NCBI GenBank assembly: GCA_019510485.1
Contig: JAEKKI010000134.1
Coordinates: forward strand, 1 to 45,300
Length of the DNA: 45,300 nucleotides
Direction of reading: 5' to 3'
DNA from: Catenulisporales bacterium
GTDB lineage: Bacteria; Actinomycetota; Actinomycetes; Streptomycetales; Catenulisporaceae
Part shown: positions 23,081 through 32,700 of the stretch, one piece after another
Layout of the letters: the number at the start of each line of letters is the position of its first letter
Position numbering within the stretch: the first letter of the stretch is position 1
Program-made: the position numbers and the translations under genes
The notes under the pieces: model-generated
What the model saw: the letters and a program-made list of their open reading frames with translations, nothing else
Database searches by the model: none
What the model was told of the DNA's origin: nothing

Positions 23081-25375
23081 ATGACGGATACGACCTTGGA
23101 GGCGCCGGTCCCCGCCGGCCCCCTCACTGATGTCGAGCTGGCTATCGGCGGGATGACCTGCGCATCCTGCGCGACGCGGATCGAGCGCAAGCTGAACAAG
23201 CTCGACGGCGTGACGGCCACCGTGAACTACGCCACCGAAAAGGCGAAGGTCAGCTTCCCCGACGGCTACGCGCCGCGGGATCTGGTCGCGGTGGTCGAGC
23301 AGGCCGGCTACACGGCCAGGCTGCCCGAGCCGCCGGTGGTCGCCGGTCCCGCCGCCGGCGGCGGCGAGGCTCCCAAGACCGTCGCGGAGATCGAGGACGA
23401 GCGGCGCGCGACCACGCTGCGGCAGCGGCTCACGACCGCGGTGGTCCTGGCGGTCCCGGTGATCCTGCTGGCGATGATCCCGGCGTTGCAGTTCCGCAAC
23501 TGGCAGTGGGCCTCGCTGACGCTGTCCGCGCCGGTCGTCACTTATGCCGCGTGGCCGTTCCACAAAGCGGCGTGGACGAACCTGAGGCACCGCGCGGCCA
23601 CCATGGACACCCTCGTGTCGGTGGGCGTGTCAGCAGCCTTCCTGTGGTCGCTGTGGGCCCTGTTCTTCGGCGACGCCGGCATGGAGGGGATGAAGCACGG
23701 GTTCGACTTCACCATCTCCCGCACCGACGGCTCCGACTCGATCTACCTGGAGGCCGCCTCGGGCGTGACCGCGTTCATCCTGGCCGGGCGCTACTTCGAG
23801 CACCGGGCCAAGCGCCGGTCCGGCGCGGCGCTGCGGGCTCTGATGACGCTCGGCGCGAAGGATGTCGCGGTGCTGCGCAACGGCGCCGAGGTGCGTGTAC
23901 CGATCGGTGAACTGGCCGTCGGCGACCGGTTCGTGGTGCGCCCCGGCGAGAAGATCGCGACCGACGGCGTGGTCGAGGAGGGCCGCTCGGCGGTCGACGC
24001 CTCGATGCTCACCGGGGAGTCGGCGCCGGTGGAGGTGACGGTCGGCGACGCGGTCACCGGCGCCACCGTGAACGCCTCCGGGCGGCTGGTGGTGCGCGCC
24101 ACCCGGGTCGGCGCCGACACCCAGCTGTCCCGTATCGCGAAGCTGGTCGAGGACGCGCAGAACGGCAAGGCGGCGGCGCAGCGGCTGGCCGACCGGATCT
24201 CCGGGATCTTCGTCCCGACCGTGATCCTGCTGTCACTGGCCACGCTGGCGTTCTGGCTGCTCACCGGGGACGGCGTCGCGGGAGCCTTCGCGGCGGCGGT
24301 CAGCGTCCTGATCATCGCGTGCCCCTGCGCCCTGGGCCTGGCCACGCCGACCGCGCTGATGGTCGGGACCGGGCGGGGCGCGCAGCTCGGGGTGCTGATC
24401 AAGGGCCCTGAGGTGCTGGAGAACACCCACGCCGTGGACACGATCGTGCTGGACAAGACCGGCACGGTCACCACCGGCACCATGACGCTGCTGCGGGTGA
24501 GCGTGGCCGACGGCGAGTCGCCGGCCGAGGCGCTGCGCCTGGCCGGGGCGCTGGAACACGCCAGCGAGCACCCGATCGCGAAGGCCGTCGCCACGGCGGC
24601 GCTGTCCGCCGAGCCCGGCGGCGCACTGCCCGAGGTCGAGAACTTCGAGAACGTCGAGGGCCTGGGGGTCCAGGGCGTCGTCGACGGCCACGCGGTCGTG
24701 GCGGGCCGGGAGAAGCTGCTGGCCGAATGGGCCCAGCACCTGCCGCCGGAGCTGGCCCTGGCCAAGGCCGACGCCGAGGCGGCGGGCCGCACCGCGATCG
24801 CGGTCGGCTGGGACGGCCGGGCGCGTGCCGTGCTGGAGGTGGCCGACGCGGTGAAGCCCACGTCGGCCGAGGCGATCCGCGAACTGCGGGCCCTGGGCCT
24901 GGTCCCGGTCCTGCTCACCGGTGACAACGAGACCGTCGCCCGCGCCGTCGCCGCCGCGGTCGGCATCGACGAGGTCCTGGCCGAGGTCCTCCCGGAGGAC
25001 AAGGTCGAGGCGGTGCGGAACCTCCAGGAGGGCGGTCGCGTGGTCGCGATGGTCGGCGACGGCGTCAACGACGCGGCCGCCCTGGCCCAGGCCGACCTGG
25101 GCCTGGCCATGGGCACCGGCACCGATGCCGCGATCGAGGCCGCCGATCTGACCCTGGTCGGCGGGGACCTGCGGACGGCGGCCACGGCGATCCGGCTGTC
25201 GCGGCGGACGCTGGCCACGATCAAGGGGAACTTGTTCTGGGCGTTCGGGTACAACGTGGCGGCGCTGCCGCTGGCGGCGGCCGGGCTGCTGAACCCGATG
25301 ATCGCGGGGGCGGCGATGGCGTTCTCGTCGGTGTTCGTGGTGAGCAACAGCTTGCGGTTGCGGCGCTTCGCGTAA
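23081..25375 (+). CDS. copA: Copper-exporting P1B-type ATPase
   Basis: A 764-residue P1B-1 ATPase that pumps Cu(I) out of the cell. One N-terminal metal-binding domain carries GMTCASC (Cys27, Cys30). The membrane metal site has CPC at residues 414-416, the phosphorylated Asp is Asp458 in DKTGT, and MLTGES, SEHPIAK (SEHP nucleotide motif), [14 protein letters not shown] and the TM8 segment [11 protein letters not shown] are present. I chose the ATG at 23081 (GGAG six bases upstream); the longer frame from 23021 begins inside the CsoR operator. It stands alone without copZ or csoR. A strong hairpin follows the stop. Confidence 0.95.
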   Translation: MTDTTLEAPVPAGPLTDVELAIGGMTCASCATRIERKLNKLDGVTATVNYATEKAKVSFPDGYAPRDLVAVVEQAGYTARLPEPPVVAGPAAGGGEAPKTVAEIEDERRATTLRQRLTTAVVLAVPVILLAMIPALQFRNWQWASLTLSAPVVTYAAWPFHKAAWTNLRHRAATMDTLVSVGVSAAFLWSLWALFFGDAGMEGMKHGFDFTISRTDGSDSIYLEAASGVTAFILAGRYFEHRAKRRSGAALRALMTLGAKDVAVLRNGAEVRVPIGELAVGDRFVVRPGEKIATDGVVEEGRSAVDASMLTGESAPVEVTVGDAVTGATVNASGRLVVRATRVGADTQLSRIAKLVEDAQNGKAAAQRLADRISGIFVPTVILLSLATLAFWLLTGDGVAGAFAAAVSVLIIACPCALGLATPTALMVGTGRGAQLGVLIKGPEVLENTHAVDTIVLDKTGTVTTGTMTLLRVSVADGESPAEALRLAGALEHASEHPIAKAVATAALSAEPGGALPEVENFENVEGLGVQGVVDGHAVVAGREKLLAEWAQHLPPELALAKADAEAAGRTAIAVGWDGRARAVLEVADAVKPTSAEAIRELRALGLVPVLLTGDNETVARAVAAAVGIDEVLAEVLPEDKVEAVRNLQEGGRVVAMVGDGVNDAAALAQADLGLAMGTGTDAAIEAADLTLVGGDLRTAATAIRLSRRTLATIKGNLFWAFGYNVAALPLAAAGLLNPMIAGAAMAFSSVFVVSNSLRLRRFA

Positions 25376-25402
25376 AGCGCACCGTCCCGGATCCGGACAG
25401 GC

Positions 25403-25443
25403 GGAAGCCCCGCTGACTCCCCCTCGGCGTCAGCGGGGCTTCC
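25403..25443. terminator. Bidirectional terminator between copA and the CWB2 gene
   Basis: Perfect 15-base arms (25403-25417 and 25429-25443, GGAAGCCCCGCTGAC and its complement) enclose an 11-base loop. It lies 27 bases after copA and 24 bases beyond the stop of the convergent CWB2 gene. Confidence 0.85.
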
Positions 25444-25467
25444 CGGTTGTGGCGATCGGTACGCCGA

Positions 25468-27369
25468 TCAGGCCTTGGGGTTGTTCCGAGTGGTGTAGCC
25501 GGCCCGCTGACCGGCGATCAGCGACGCGTAGTTGTCCTGAGCGAACTGGTTCACGGCCTTCAACCCGCCGAAGATGTAGGCGTCGGTCGCGTACGGGGCC
25601 CAGCCCGCCAGCCAGAGCTGCGTGTCGGGCGAGATCCCGTTCACCGGGTCCACCAGCAGCAGCGGACCGCGGTGCTGGCCCATGAAGGCGCCGCCGGACA
25701 GGGCGTCCGGCCAGGTGAGGCCGGTGGCGAAGCCGACGGCCGCCGGCGGCGTGCCGTTGTCTTCCCAGCCGCCGAAGAAGGTCTTGGCCACCAGGTACGA
25801 GGTCTGGTACCGGTCCGAACCGACGAGTGCGGTGTGCTTGACCCCGATGCTGTTGAGCGCGGCGTCACCCTGTCCGCCGATGCCGTACACCTGCGGCTTC
25901 TCCTGACCCGCCAGGGCGTCCTTGACGTAGGCGGCGGTGGAGGACGGCATCACCTTGTCGTTGCTCAGGACCACCACACCACCGGGACCCCCGGACCCGA
26001 AGGACTCTGCGGCGGCACCGGCCGAAAGGGCGTCCGGGGCGTTGTCGCCGGTGGCCACCAAGATGCGCAACGGCTGGTTGGGGCCCGTGATCTGCTTGGC
26101 GATGGCGATCGACGTCGCGTAGCGGTCGGCTCCGGCGATCCGCTCGACGGTGTACCCCAGTTTCTTCACCGCGTTGTACACCGTCGGGGACAGTGCCTGC
26201 TCGCCGCCGAGCACGTACACCGTCTTGTGGGTGTCCGCCGGACCGAGTACCCGGGTGATCTCCGCCTTGACGCCCGCGTCGAGGCGGTCGGTCGGGGTGA
26301 GGAGCAGCGGGCCGCCCATCGTCTGGGCCAGGGTGCTGCCGCCGAGGGCGTCGGCGAACTGGTCGGAGCGGCTCAACACGACGGAGTAGGCCGGGTAGTG
26401 GCCGGCGGCGGGGTTGCCCGGCGGCGAGGGCCACTGCGCCTGCGAAGCGGCGATCGCGGTGCCGATCCGGTCGTCGCCGGCCAGGCGGGTGATCGTGTCC
26501 CGGTTCAGCGGCTGGTAGTTCGGGACACCGGCCGTCGGCCACTCCTGGCGCGGGGAACCACCGGTGGCGGCGACGGATTCGGTGTTGTCGGGCGCCCCGC
26601 TGGTCTTGGCCCGCCCTTCGTAGGTGATCCGGCTGCCGTCCGGTGTGAAGGTCGGGTTCAGGTGGTCGCGGGCGTCGTTGGTCACCTGCACCGGAGTACC
26701 GGCCTGGGGCTGCGCGGTCTGGCCGTTCCACGGGACGGTCCAGATCTGCTCGTGGCCGCCGCCGTCCTGGCGCAGGAACGCGATGGTCTTGCCGTCCGGC
26801 GAGACCGAGGGCGAGGTGCCGTCGTCGGTGACCCGGATCGGGCCCTCGCTCCCCCGGCCGAAGGCGTCCTGGACCCAGATCTCGTCATGGCCGGCGGCCC
26901 TGTGCTGGAAGGCGAGGGTCCGGCCGTTGGAGTCCGGCGAGCTCTCGGTACCCTCGGGCATGGGCTGCGGGCTGAGTTTGCTCAGCGGGTCGGTCTCCTG
27001 GACCGGGTCCCCCTCGGGGGTGAAAGCCGGGACCGCCACGAGCTTCGAGACGCCGTTCACGGTCTGGGAGAACACGATCGCCGAACCGTCGGCGAAGAAC
27101 GTCGGGTGCGAGCGCGCGACGCCGGGCTTGGCCGGGTCGGCGACGAGCGGCGCACCGCCCGGTGAGTTGTGGGTGATGATCGCGCCGTCGCTGTCGGCGT
27201 AGACGTACCGGCTCCCGTCGGGCGCGAAGGGGCCCAGGTCGAGGGTCAGCGGCGAGTTCCCCGGTCCCGCGGGCGCGGCGTGCGCGCCGGCCCCGATTCC
27301 CGCGGTGGCGGCCACGGAGCTGGCCAGGACGGCCGAGGCCGCCAAAGACTTCCTGACGAACGAGCGCAT
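25468..27369 (-). CDS. Secreted beta-propeller/CWB2 cell-wall-binding protein (copy 1)
   Basis: A 633-residue exported protein. The signal peptide (MRSFVRKSLAASAVLASSV...) is probably cleaved after AHA. Residues about 45-255 hold TolB/PD40-like beta-propeller repeats (FAPDGSRYVYADSDG, PSVSPDGKTIAFLRQ, PTFTPDGSRITYEG). Residues about 270-600 hold three CWB2 (PF04122) repeats, each with an RLAGDDRI/RIAGADRYAT-type start and a PLLLTP or VVVLSND core. CWB2 triplets anchor proteins to cell-wall polymers in Gram-positives. The ATG at 27369 has GGGGG six bases upstream. It is paralogous to the gene at 32.7 kb and divergent from the gtrB-yfhO-gtrA operon. Confidence 0.9.
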   Translation of the reverse strand: MRSFVRKSLAASAVLASSVAATAGIGAGAHAAPAGPGNSPLTLDLGPFAPDGSRYVYADSDGAIITHNSPGGAPLVADPAKPGVARSHPTFFADGSAIVFSQTVNGVSKLVAVPAFTPEGDPVQETDPLSKLSPQPMPEGTESSPDSNGRTLAFQHRAAGHDEIWVQDAFGRGSEGPIRVTDDGTSPSVSPDGKTIAFLRQDGGGHEQIWTVPWNGQTAQPQAGTPVQVTNDARDHLNPTFTPDGSRITYEGRAKTSGAPDNTESVAATGGSPRQEWPTAGVPNYQPLNRDTITRLAGDDRIGTAIAASQAQWPSPPGNPAAGHYPAYSVVLSRSDQFADALGGSTLAQTMGGPLLLTPTDRLDAGVKAEITRVLGPADTHKTVYVLGGEQALSPTVYNAVKKLGYTVERIAGADRYATSIAIAKQITGPNQPLRILVATGDNAPDALSAGAAAESFGSGGPGGVVVLSNDKVMPSSTAAYVKDALAGQEKPQVYGIGGQGDAALNSIGVKHTALVGSDRYQTSYLVAKTFFGGWEDNGTPPAAVGFATGLTWPDALSGGAFMGQHRGPLLLVDPVNGISPDTQLWLAGWAPYATDAYIFGGLKAVNQFAQDNYASLIAGQRAGYTTRNNPKA

Positions 27370-27535
27370 GTCAATCCCCCATACCAGTTGCAAAACGCTG
27401 TCGAACGGAATGACGCGCGCCCTCCCGATCGGTTGATAGGCGTTACCGGTTCGTTATCTGAGTGCTGTAATGCCATGACGCACTGCCTGCTCGGGTAGCC
27501 TGGCCCCGCAGTCCCCGTCCACAACCGGAGTACTC

Positions 27536-28627
27536 ATGCGTCTGTCCCTGGTCGTCCCGTGCTTCAACGAAGAAGCGGTGTTGGCGAGGTTCCACGAGGC
27601 TGTCCGGGCCGAGACGCCGGGGATAGCCGACGAGATCGAACTGGTGTTCGTCGACGACGGCTCCTCCGACGGCTCGCTGGAGCTGCTGAAGAAGATCGCG
27701 GCGCGCGATCCGGAGGCCAAGTACGTCTCCTTCAGCCGGAACTTCGGCAAGGAGTCGGCGATACTGGCCGGGCTGAAGCGGGCCAGCGGGGACGCCGTGA
27801 TCATCATCGACGCCGACCTCCAGCATCCGCCGGAGTTGCTCGGGCGGATGGTCGCTCTGCACAAGCAGGGGTTCGACCAGGTGATCGCGCAGCGCGACCG
27901 GGAGGGCGACAAGAAGGTCAAGACGCTGGTCTCGCGGGCGTACTACAAGCTGATCAACAAGCTGGTGGACGTCGAGCTGGTGGACGGCGTCGGCGACTTC
28001 CGGCTGCTGTCCCGGCGCGCGGTGGACGCGCTGCTGAGCATGCCGGAGTACAACCGGTTCTCCAAGGGCCTGTTCGCCTGGATCGGCTTCGACACGGTCA
28101 CCTTCAACTACCGCAACGCCTTGCGGGAGGCAGGGGAGACCAAGTGGTCGTTCCGGCGGCTGCTGAACTATGCCGTGGACTCGCTGCTGTCGTTCAACAA
28201 CAAGCCGCTGCGCATGGCCATCTACCTCGGCTTCCTGTTCTTCAGCATCTCGTTCGTGTACATGGCCGGGATCATCGTCGCGGCGATGGTGCACGGCAAT
28301 CACACCCCCGGCTACGTGACCACCATCGCGGCCATCGTCGGCATCGGCGGCCTGCAGATATTCACCGTCGGCGTGATCGGCGAGTACGTCGGCCGCATCT
28401 ACTACGAGGCCAAGCAGCGGCCGCACTACCTGGTCAAGGAGACCGAGTCCGGGCCGCTGCGGCACCAGAGCGACTTCCTCGCGGTCTCCGGGGACCGCCA
28501 GGCCGGTGCTCCGGAGGGATCCACAGACGCGTCCGAAGACGGGTCCGATGAAGGGTCCACAGGGGCCGGCCACAACGAGACGGTGAACGGCGTCCCCGGC
28601 GCGCGCGAGTTGAACGGAATCCAGTGA
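27536..28627 (+). CDS. GtrB-like family 2 glycosyltransferase (polyprenyl-phosphate)
   Basis: A 363-residue protein. The GT2 catalytic domain at residues 1-220 has VVPCFNEE, FVDDGSSDGS and the DxD motif IDADLQHPPE (Asp92, Asp94). Two membrane helices follow at about 225-300 (AIYLGFLFFSISFVYMAGI, then IAAIVGIGGLQIFTVGVIGE). This is the GtrB/CsbB/DPM1 layout: it charges undecaprenyl phosphate with a sugar from a nucleotide sugar on the inner face of the membrane. A Ser/Asp/Gly-rich tail of about 45 residues is unusual. GGAG precedes the ATG. It is the first of three genes with overlapping stop/start codons. Confidence 0.92.
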   Translation: MRLSLVVPCFNEEAVLARFHEAVRAETPGIADEIELVFVDDGSSDGSLELLKKIAARDPEAKYVSFSRNFGKESAILAGLKRASGDAVIIIDADLQHPPELLGRMVALHKQGFDQVIAQRDREGDKKVKTLVSRAYYKLINKLVDVELVDGVGDFRLLSRRAVDALLSMPEYNRFSKGLFAWIGFDTVTFNYRNALREAGETKWSFRRLLNYAVDSLLSFNNKPLRMAIYLGFLFFSISFVYMAGIIVAAMVHGNHTPGYVTTIAAIVGIGGLQIFTVGVIGEYVGRIYYEAKQRPHYLVKETESGPLRHQSDFLAVSGDRQAGAPEGSTDASEDGSDEGSTGAGHNETVNGVPGARELNGIQ

Positions 28628-31530
28628 CCAGAACGCTGTACGCCGCCCTGCGCCGCAACCTCTACCTGCTCCTGGCGTTCGTCCTCCCGGCGGGGGTCTT
28701 CGCGGCGATACTGGCCGGCCGCGGGATCTACCCGTTCGACCCGCACGGCACGTACACCACGTTCATGATCGACCTGGACAACCAGTACGCGCAGTTCTAC
28801 TCGTACTTCGACCAGGCGCTCACCGGCCACGGCTCGCTGCTGTTCACCTGGCGCGCCGACGGCGGCATGAACTTCTGGCCGATCGTGTCCTACTACCTGA
28901 CCAGTCCCTTCAGCCTGCTGACGGTGTTCGCCTCGGACCGCCGGCTGCCGATAATGATCGCCTTCATCACGGTGCTGAAGCTCGGCACCGCGGGCCTGGG
29001 GATGGCGCTGTTCCTGCGCAAGTTCCGCCGGGACGGCGCTGACGGCGGCAACGGCCACCAGGGGATGAACAAGGCGATGATCGTCGTCCTGTCTACCGCC
29101 TATGCCCTGGGTGCCTGGTCGCTGATCTACGCCTTCAACATCATGTGGCTCGACGCCCTGTACCTGCTGCCGTGGGTGCTCCTCGGGATCGAGCGGCTGC
29201 TGACCACCGGGCGCATCGCGTCGCTCGCGCTGGGCATCGGCCTGAACTTGATCATCGATTTCTACACCGGCGCGATGATCTGTGTGTTCGCGTGCATGTA
29301 CGCGATCGCGCGTTACTTCGGCGTCCGGGAACTGTTCGAGCGCAAGGACTTCCTGCGCACCGCGGGCAGGTTCGCCCTGGCCGGGGTGATCGGCGGCCTG
29401 CTCGCCGCCGCGTTCATCCTGCCGACGTATCTCGGTGGCCTGACCCAGAAGACGAAGCTGCACGCCGACGACTCGGTGAGCCCGCCGATCCCGGTGCTGT
29501 CGCTGCTGGTCCGCTTCTTCGGCGGCACGGTCGACCGGGGAGCGCTGACGCCGAACGTCGGGGCCGGCACGCTGATCCTGGTTCTGGTGCCGTTGTTCTT
29601 CACGGTGAAGAGCATCAAGAAGGCCGAACGGATCGCGTTCGGCGCCGTGCTGGCGTTCCTCATCCTGGCTATGGAGTTCAAGCCCCTCTACAAGATCATG
29701 CACGGCGGCCAGATGCCGAACGCCTTCCCATTCCGCTTCGCTTTCCTGATCACCGCGCTGCTGACCTTTCTGGCGTTCCGGGCGTGGGTCGGCGTGGACT
29801 CGGTGCGGCAGATCAAGTGGCTCGGGGTCAGCGCGGCGTTCTGGTTCGTGGTGCTGTATTGGGGTCGGCAATCTTATCCGCGGATCGTGAGTCCGGCCGT
29901 CGTCCGGTTTGACAGTGCGATTCTCGTCTTTGGCACGCTGCTTCTCGCGTTCGCGCTCTACCTTCGAGTCCGATCCTCCGAAGAGCCGCTTCCCAAGCGC
30001 TTGACGTGGATCCCAAAGCCGCTGGCCACGCCGAAGGTAGCGGCTGTAGCCGCGATCGCGGTGCTGGCGTTGGACGGTGCGGGCTCCGCGCAGTTGATCG
30101 GCCAGAAGGATCTCGGCAAGCAACCGGGTTCCGGTAACGGCTCCCAGACTTGGACTAACTGGTATAGCAGGCCCAGTACCTCCTACGGTCCCGCGCTGGA
30201 ATCCCTTGCTCCCGGCCACGACGAGTTCTTCCGCGCCGAGGGCTACGACCAGAACCTGCGTTCCAGCAATGACGGGCTGCGTTACGGCAACTTCGCCTTC
30301 ACCCACTTCTCCTCACTGTCTTCCGGCAAGCTGCACCAATCGATGGACGACCTGGGCTTCGCGCACTACCCAGCCAATGTCTGGTCTGCCCACACCGGCG
30401 CCACACTCCTCACCGACGCGCTCCTCGGCTACCAGTACTTGGTCGGCACCACGCGGGAGACAGCGAACGGCACCATCGACCGCCTGGACACGACGCTGCA
30501 GAAGACCTACAACAACACCAAGCCGGGCCTGGACAAGACGACGGGCAAGCCCTACGGGCCGGACATCACCACCGTCTACAAGATCGACAGCACCCTCCCG
30601 GTCGGCTTCCGCCTCACCGCCGACGACCTCGCCGGCTTCACCGAGCCGCTTCCCGAGAACTCACCGTTCGTGGCCCAAGAGCAGGTCTTCGGCATGCCCG
30701 GCGCGTTCCAGTCGATGTGCGGCTCCCCGACGGTCACCGGCGACGATCTGAACGTCACCGACACCGACGGCAACCTGAGCGTCACCGTCCCGAAGCAGGC
30801 CCCCGCCACCAAGAAGTACGGCGCCAAGATCGTCTGGAACTGCCAGTCCCGGGGCACCCGCCAGCTCTACCTGTACGCCCCCGGCGCCTTCACCGTCGGC
30901 AAGACTTACGTCCGCGTCGACGGCCAGGACCGCCCGGCCCCGCTGAACGTCTCCGAACCCGGCAAGGACAAGGCGAACATCGCCTACCCGCAGGGCTTCT
31001 CCAACGGTTTCCAGGACCTCGGCAGCGTGCAGGGCGGCTCCTTCACCGTGACGATGTTCTCTCTGGACCTCACCCCCGGGAAGAACTACCGCATCGCCCC
31101 GGACCCGATCCGCGGACTCGATCCGACCACCGTCGATTTCCGGCTCGCGCGGCTGCGCGCCGGCGGCGTGACCGGCGTGCACTGGAACAGCGCCGGCCTG
31201 TCCGCCACCACCACCGGCGATTCCGCCGCGACCGTGTTCTTCTCGGTCCCGTCGATCCCCGGCTGGACGGTGACCGTCGACGGCAAGGCAGTGAAGACCA
31301 CCGAACTCCTCGGCTCGTTCACCGGCGTCCCGGTTCCGGCCGGCACCCACCGGATCGCGTTCTCCTTCGTCCCGCCGGGCCTGTACGCCGGCATCGGCGG
31401 CAGCGCTGTCGGCTTGGCCGCCCTCGGCACCATCTGGTGGTTCGAACGCCGCCGGGCTTCCCGAGGCCGGCGTTCGGCCGACGACGCCTCTGCCGGCTCC
31501 GCGCAAGTCCCGCAGGACGTGCTGTCATGA
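28624..31530 (+). CDS. YfhO-family membrane glycosyltransferase (GT-C fold)
   Basis: A 968-residue polytopic membrane protein. The early extracytoplasmic loop carries IDLDNQYAQFYSYF and a GGMNFWPIVSYYLTSPF segment, diagnostic for YfhO (PF09586). About a dozen helices reach to residue ~490, then a large outside domain (about 500-920), a last helix (GLYAGIGGSAVGLAALGTIW) and a basic tail. In Bacillus and Listeria, YfhO-type enzymes take the sugar from the flipped polyprenyl carrier and attach it to a teichoic-acid-type acceptor. It begins with GTG overlapping the gtrB TGA and ends in an ATGA overlap with gtrA. The acceptor here is unknown. The stretch around 29850-30200 has visibly less GC-rich codons than its surroundings. 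Confidence 0.9.
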   Translation: MTRTLYAALRRNLYLLLAFVLPAGVFAAILAGRGIYPFDPHGTYTTFMIDLDNQYAQFYSYFDQALTGHGSLLFTWRADGGMNFWPIVSYYLTSPFSLLTVFASDRRLPIMIAFITVLKLGTAGLGMALFLRKFRRDGADGGNGHQGMNKAMIVVLSTAYALGAWSLIYAFNIMWLDALYLLPWVLLGIERLLTTGRIASLALGIGLNLIIDFYTGAMICVFACMYAIARYFGVRELFERKDFLRTAGRFALAGVIGGLLAAAFILPTYLGGLTQKTKLHADDSVSPPIPVLSLLVRFFGGTVDRGALTPNVGAGTLILVLVPLFFTVKSIKKAERIAFGAVLAFLILAMEFKPLYKIMHGGQMPNAFPFRFAFLITALLTFLAFRAWVGVDSVRQIKWLGVSAAFWFVVLYWGRQSYPRIVSPAVVRFDSAILVFGTLLLAFALYLRVRSSEEPLPKRLTWIPKPLATPKVAAVAAIAVLALDGAGSAQLIGQKDLGKQPGSGNGSQTWTNWYSRPSTSYGPALESLAPGHDEFFRAEGYDQNLRSSNDGLRYGNFAFTHFSSLSSGKLHQSMDDLGFAHYPANVWSAHTGATLLTDALLGYQYLVGTTRETANGTIDRLDTTLQKTYNNTKPGLDKTTGKPYGPDITTVYKIDSTLPVGFRLTADDLAGFTEPLPENSPFVAQEQVFGMPGAFQSMCGSPTVTGDDLNVTDTDGNLSVTVPKQAPATKKYGAKIVWNCQSRGTRQLYLYAPGAFTVGKTYVRVDGQDRPAPLNVSEPGKDKANIAYPQGFSNGFQDLGSVQGGSFTVTMFSLDLTPGKNYRIAPDPIRGLDPTTVDFRLARLRAGGVTGVHWNSAGLSATTTGDSAATVFFSVPSIPGWTVTVDGKAVKTTELLGSFTGVPVPAGTHRIAFSFVPPGLYAGIGGSAVGLAALGTIWWFERRRASRGRRSADDASAGSAQVPQDVLS

Positions 31531-32006
31531 TCCAGCTCATCAGGACCCTGGCGAACCACACCTTCGTCCGCTACGCCTTCAGCGGCGCCTCGGCCCTCGC
31601 CACCGAGGAAGTGGTGCTGTACCTGACGCACGGCCTGGCGCACTTCCCGCTGTGGCTCGCCACCGGCCTGGCGTACCTGATGGCCTTCGGCCTCAACTTC
31701 TCCATCAACCGCATACTGACCTTCGCCGAGCACGGCGCGCGCGACGGCGCGGTGCACAAGCAGACCATGCGATTCGCGGCGCTGGTCGCGGTGAACCTGG
31801 GCGTCACCCAGGTCCTGATGTACTCGCTGACCGGCATCGGCATCAACTATCTGATCGCCAAGCCGCTGTCGACAGTGGTCATCACGCTGTACAACTTCTG
31901 GCTCTACAAGCACTGGGTGTTCAAGCCGGAGACGCCGAAGGCCGAGTCCGATCTGGAGACCGGGACTCAGCCTTCGGGGACGTCCGCTTCGGGTGTCAGG
32001 GCTTGA
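31527..32006 (+). CDS. GtrA-family flippase
   Basis: A 159-residue protein with four membrane helices and GtrA signatures: VRYAFSGASALATEEVVLYL, NFSINRILTF, RFAALVAVNLGVTQVLMYSL and YNFWLYKHWVFK. GtrA proteins are thought to flip the sugar-loaded polyprenyl phosphate made by GtrB. It starts in the ATGA overlap with yfhO, completing a GtrB-YfhO-GtrA set. Its last 11 bases overlap the convergent reductase gene. The C-terminal about 25 residues are a soluble Glu/Thr/Ser-rich tail. Confidence 0.92.
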   Translation: MIQLIRTLANHTFVRYAFSGASALATEEVVLYLTHGLAHFPLWLATGLAYLMAFGLNFSINRILTFAEHGARDGAVHKQTMRFAALVAVNLGVTQVLMYSLTGIGINYLIAKPLSTVVITLYNFWLYKHWVFKPETPKAESDLETGTQPSGTSASGVRA

Positions 32007-32595
32007 TGACGCGGTAGCCCAAGTGCACCACCCCGTTCCCGGGGCGCACGAAGGTCTGCTCCAGCTCGTACGGCGTGCCCGTCAGGTTGTCGAAGAACCG
32101 CACCCCCTCCCCGAGCATCGCCGCGACCACGTCGACGGTCAGCTCGTCCAGCAGGCCTGCGTTCAGCGCCTGCTGGGTCAGGTCGGCGCTCCCGATGACG
32201 ATGCTCTTGTCCCCGGCCAGCTCGCGGGCCCTGGCCAGGGCGCCGGCGATGCCGCCCTCCGTCACGAGGTGGACCGAGGAGCCTTCGCGCGGCCAGCCCT
32301 CCGGGATGCTGTGCGTCAGCACCACGACCGGCACGCCCAGCGGGTGCAGCCCGCCCCAGCCGTCGGCGTCCTCGAAGGTGCGGCGGCCGTAGACGAGGGC
32401 GCCGACCGAGTTCTTGACGTCGGCCAGGAACTCGGCCTCCTCGGCGTTCGTCTTGAGCTGCCAGCGCTCATCGTCCGTGGTCTCGGTGATCACGTCGCCG
32501 CGGCTGTACCAGCCGAACAGGATGCCGACTCCATCCTTGGGGTGGCTGACGAAGCCGTCGAGGGACATCGACATGTTGGCGGTGACGATGGTCAT
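31996..32595 (-). CDS. RibD C-terminal/dihydrofolate-reductase-like protein
   Basis: A 199-residue single-domain protein: IVTANMSMSLDGFVSHP at the N-terminus, GALVYGRRTFEDADGW in the middle (about residues 84-99), SIVIGSADLTQQALNAGLLD (about 150-169) and a C-terminal strand ending HLGYRVIKP. This is the NADPH-binding fold shared by RibD-C and DHFR; such actinobacterial proteins are of unknown substrate and are not the housekeeping enzymes. The ATG at 32595 has GGGAG about six bases upstream. It overlaps the gtrA end and stands alone. Confidence 0.88.
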   Translation of the reverse strand: MTIVTANMSMSLDGFVSHPKDGVGILFGWYSRGDVITETTDDERWQLKTNAEEAEFLADVKNSVGALVYGRRTFEDADGWGGLHPLGVPVVVLTHSIPEGWPREGSSVHLVTEGGIAGALARARELAGDKSIVIGSADLTQQALNAGLLDELTVDVVAAMLGEGVRFFDNLTGTPYELEQTFVRPGNGVVHLGYRVIKP

Positions 32596-32645
32596 GAGGT
32601 GCTCCCGGTCTGTGGTGTCTCTACCGTCCTTCGCTCATGCGTCGA

Positions 32646-32675
32646 GCGGGCCGCGTCGCTTTCGACACGGCCCGC
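32646..32675 (-). terminator. Terminator of the second CWB2 gene
   Basis: Arms 32646-32658 and 32663-32675 pair over 13 positions around a 4-base loop. One position is a G-U wobble only in the minus-strand transcript (a C-A mismatch on plus), which fits a terminator for the minus-strand gene ending 25 bases upstream of it. Confidence 0.7.
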
Positions 32676-32700
32676 GGAATTCTTTCAAGATCTTTCAGCC

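Noticed and set aside
28426-30306. A minus-strand open frame of 626 codons
   Set aside because: Antisense to yfhO; low-complexity Glu/Arg/Gln composition and no recognisable domain.
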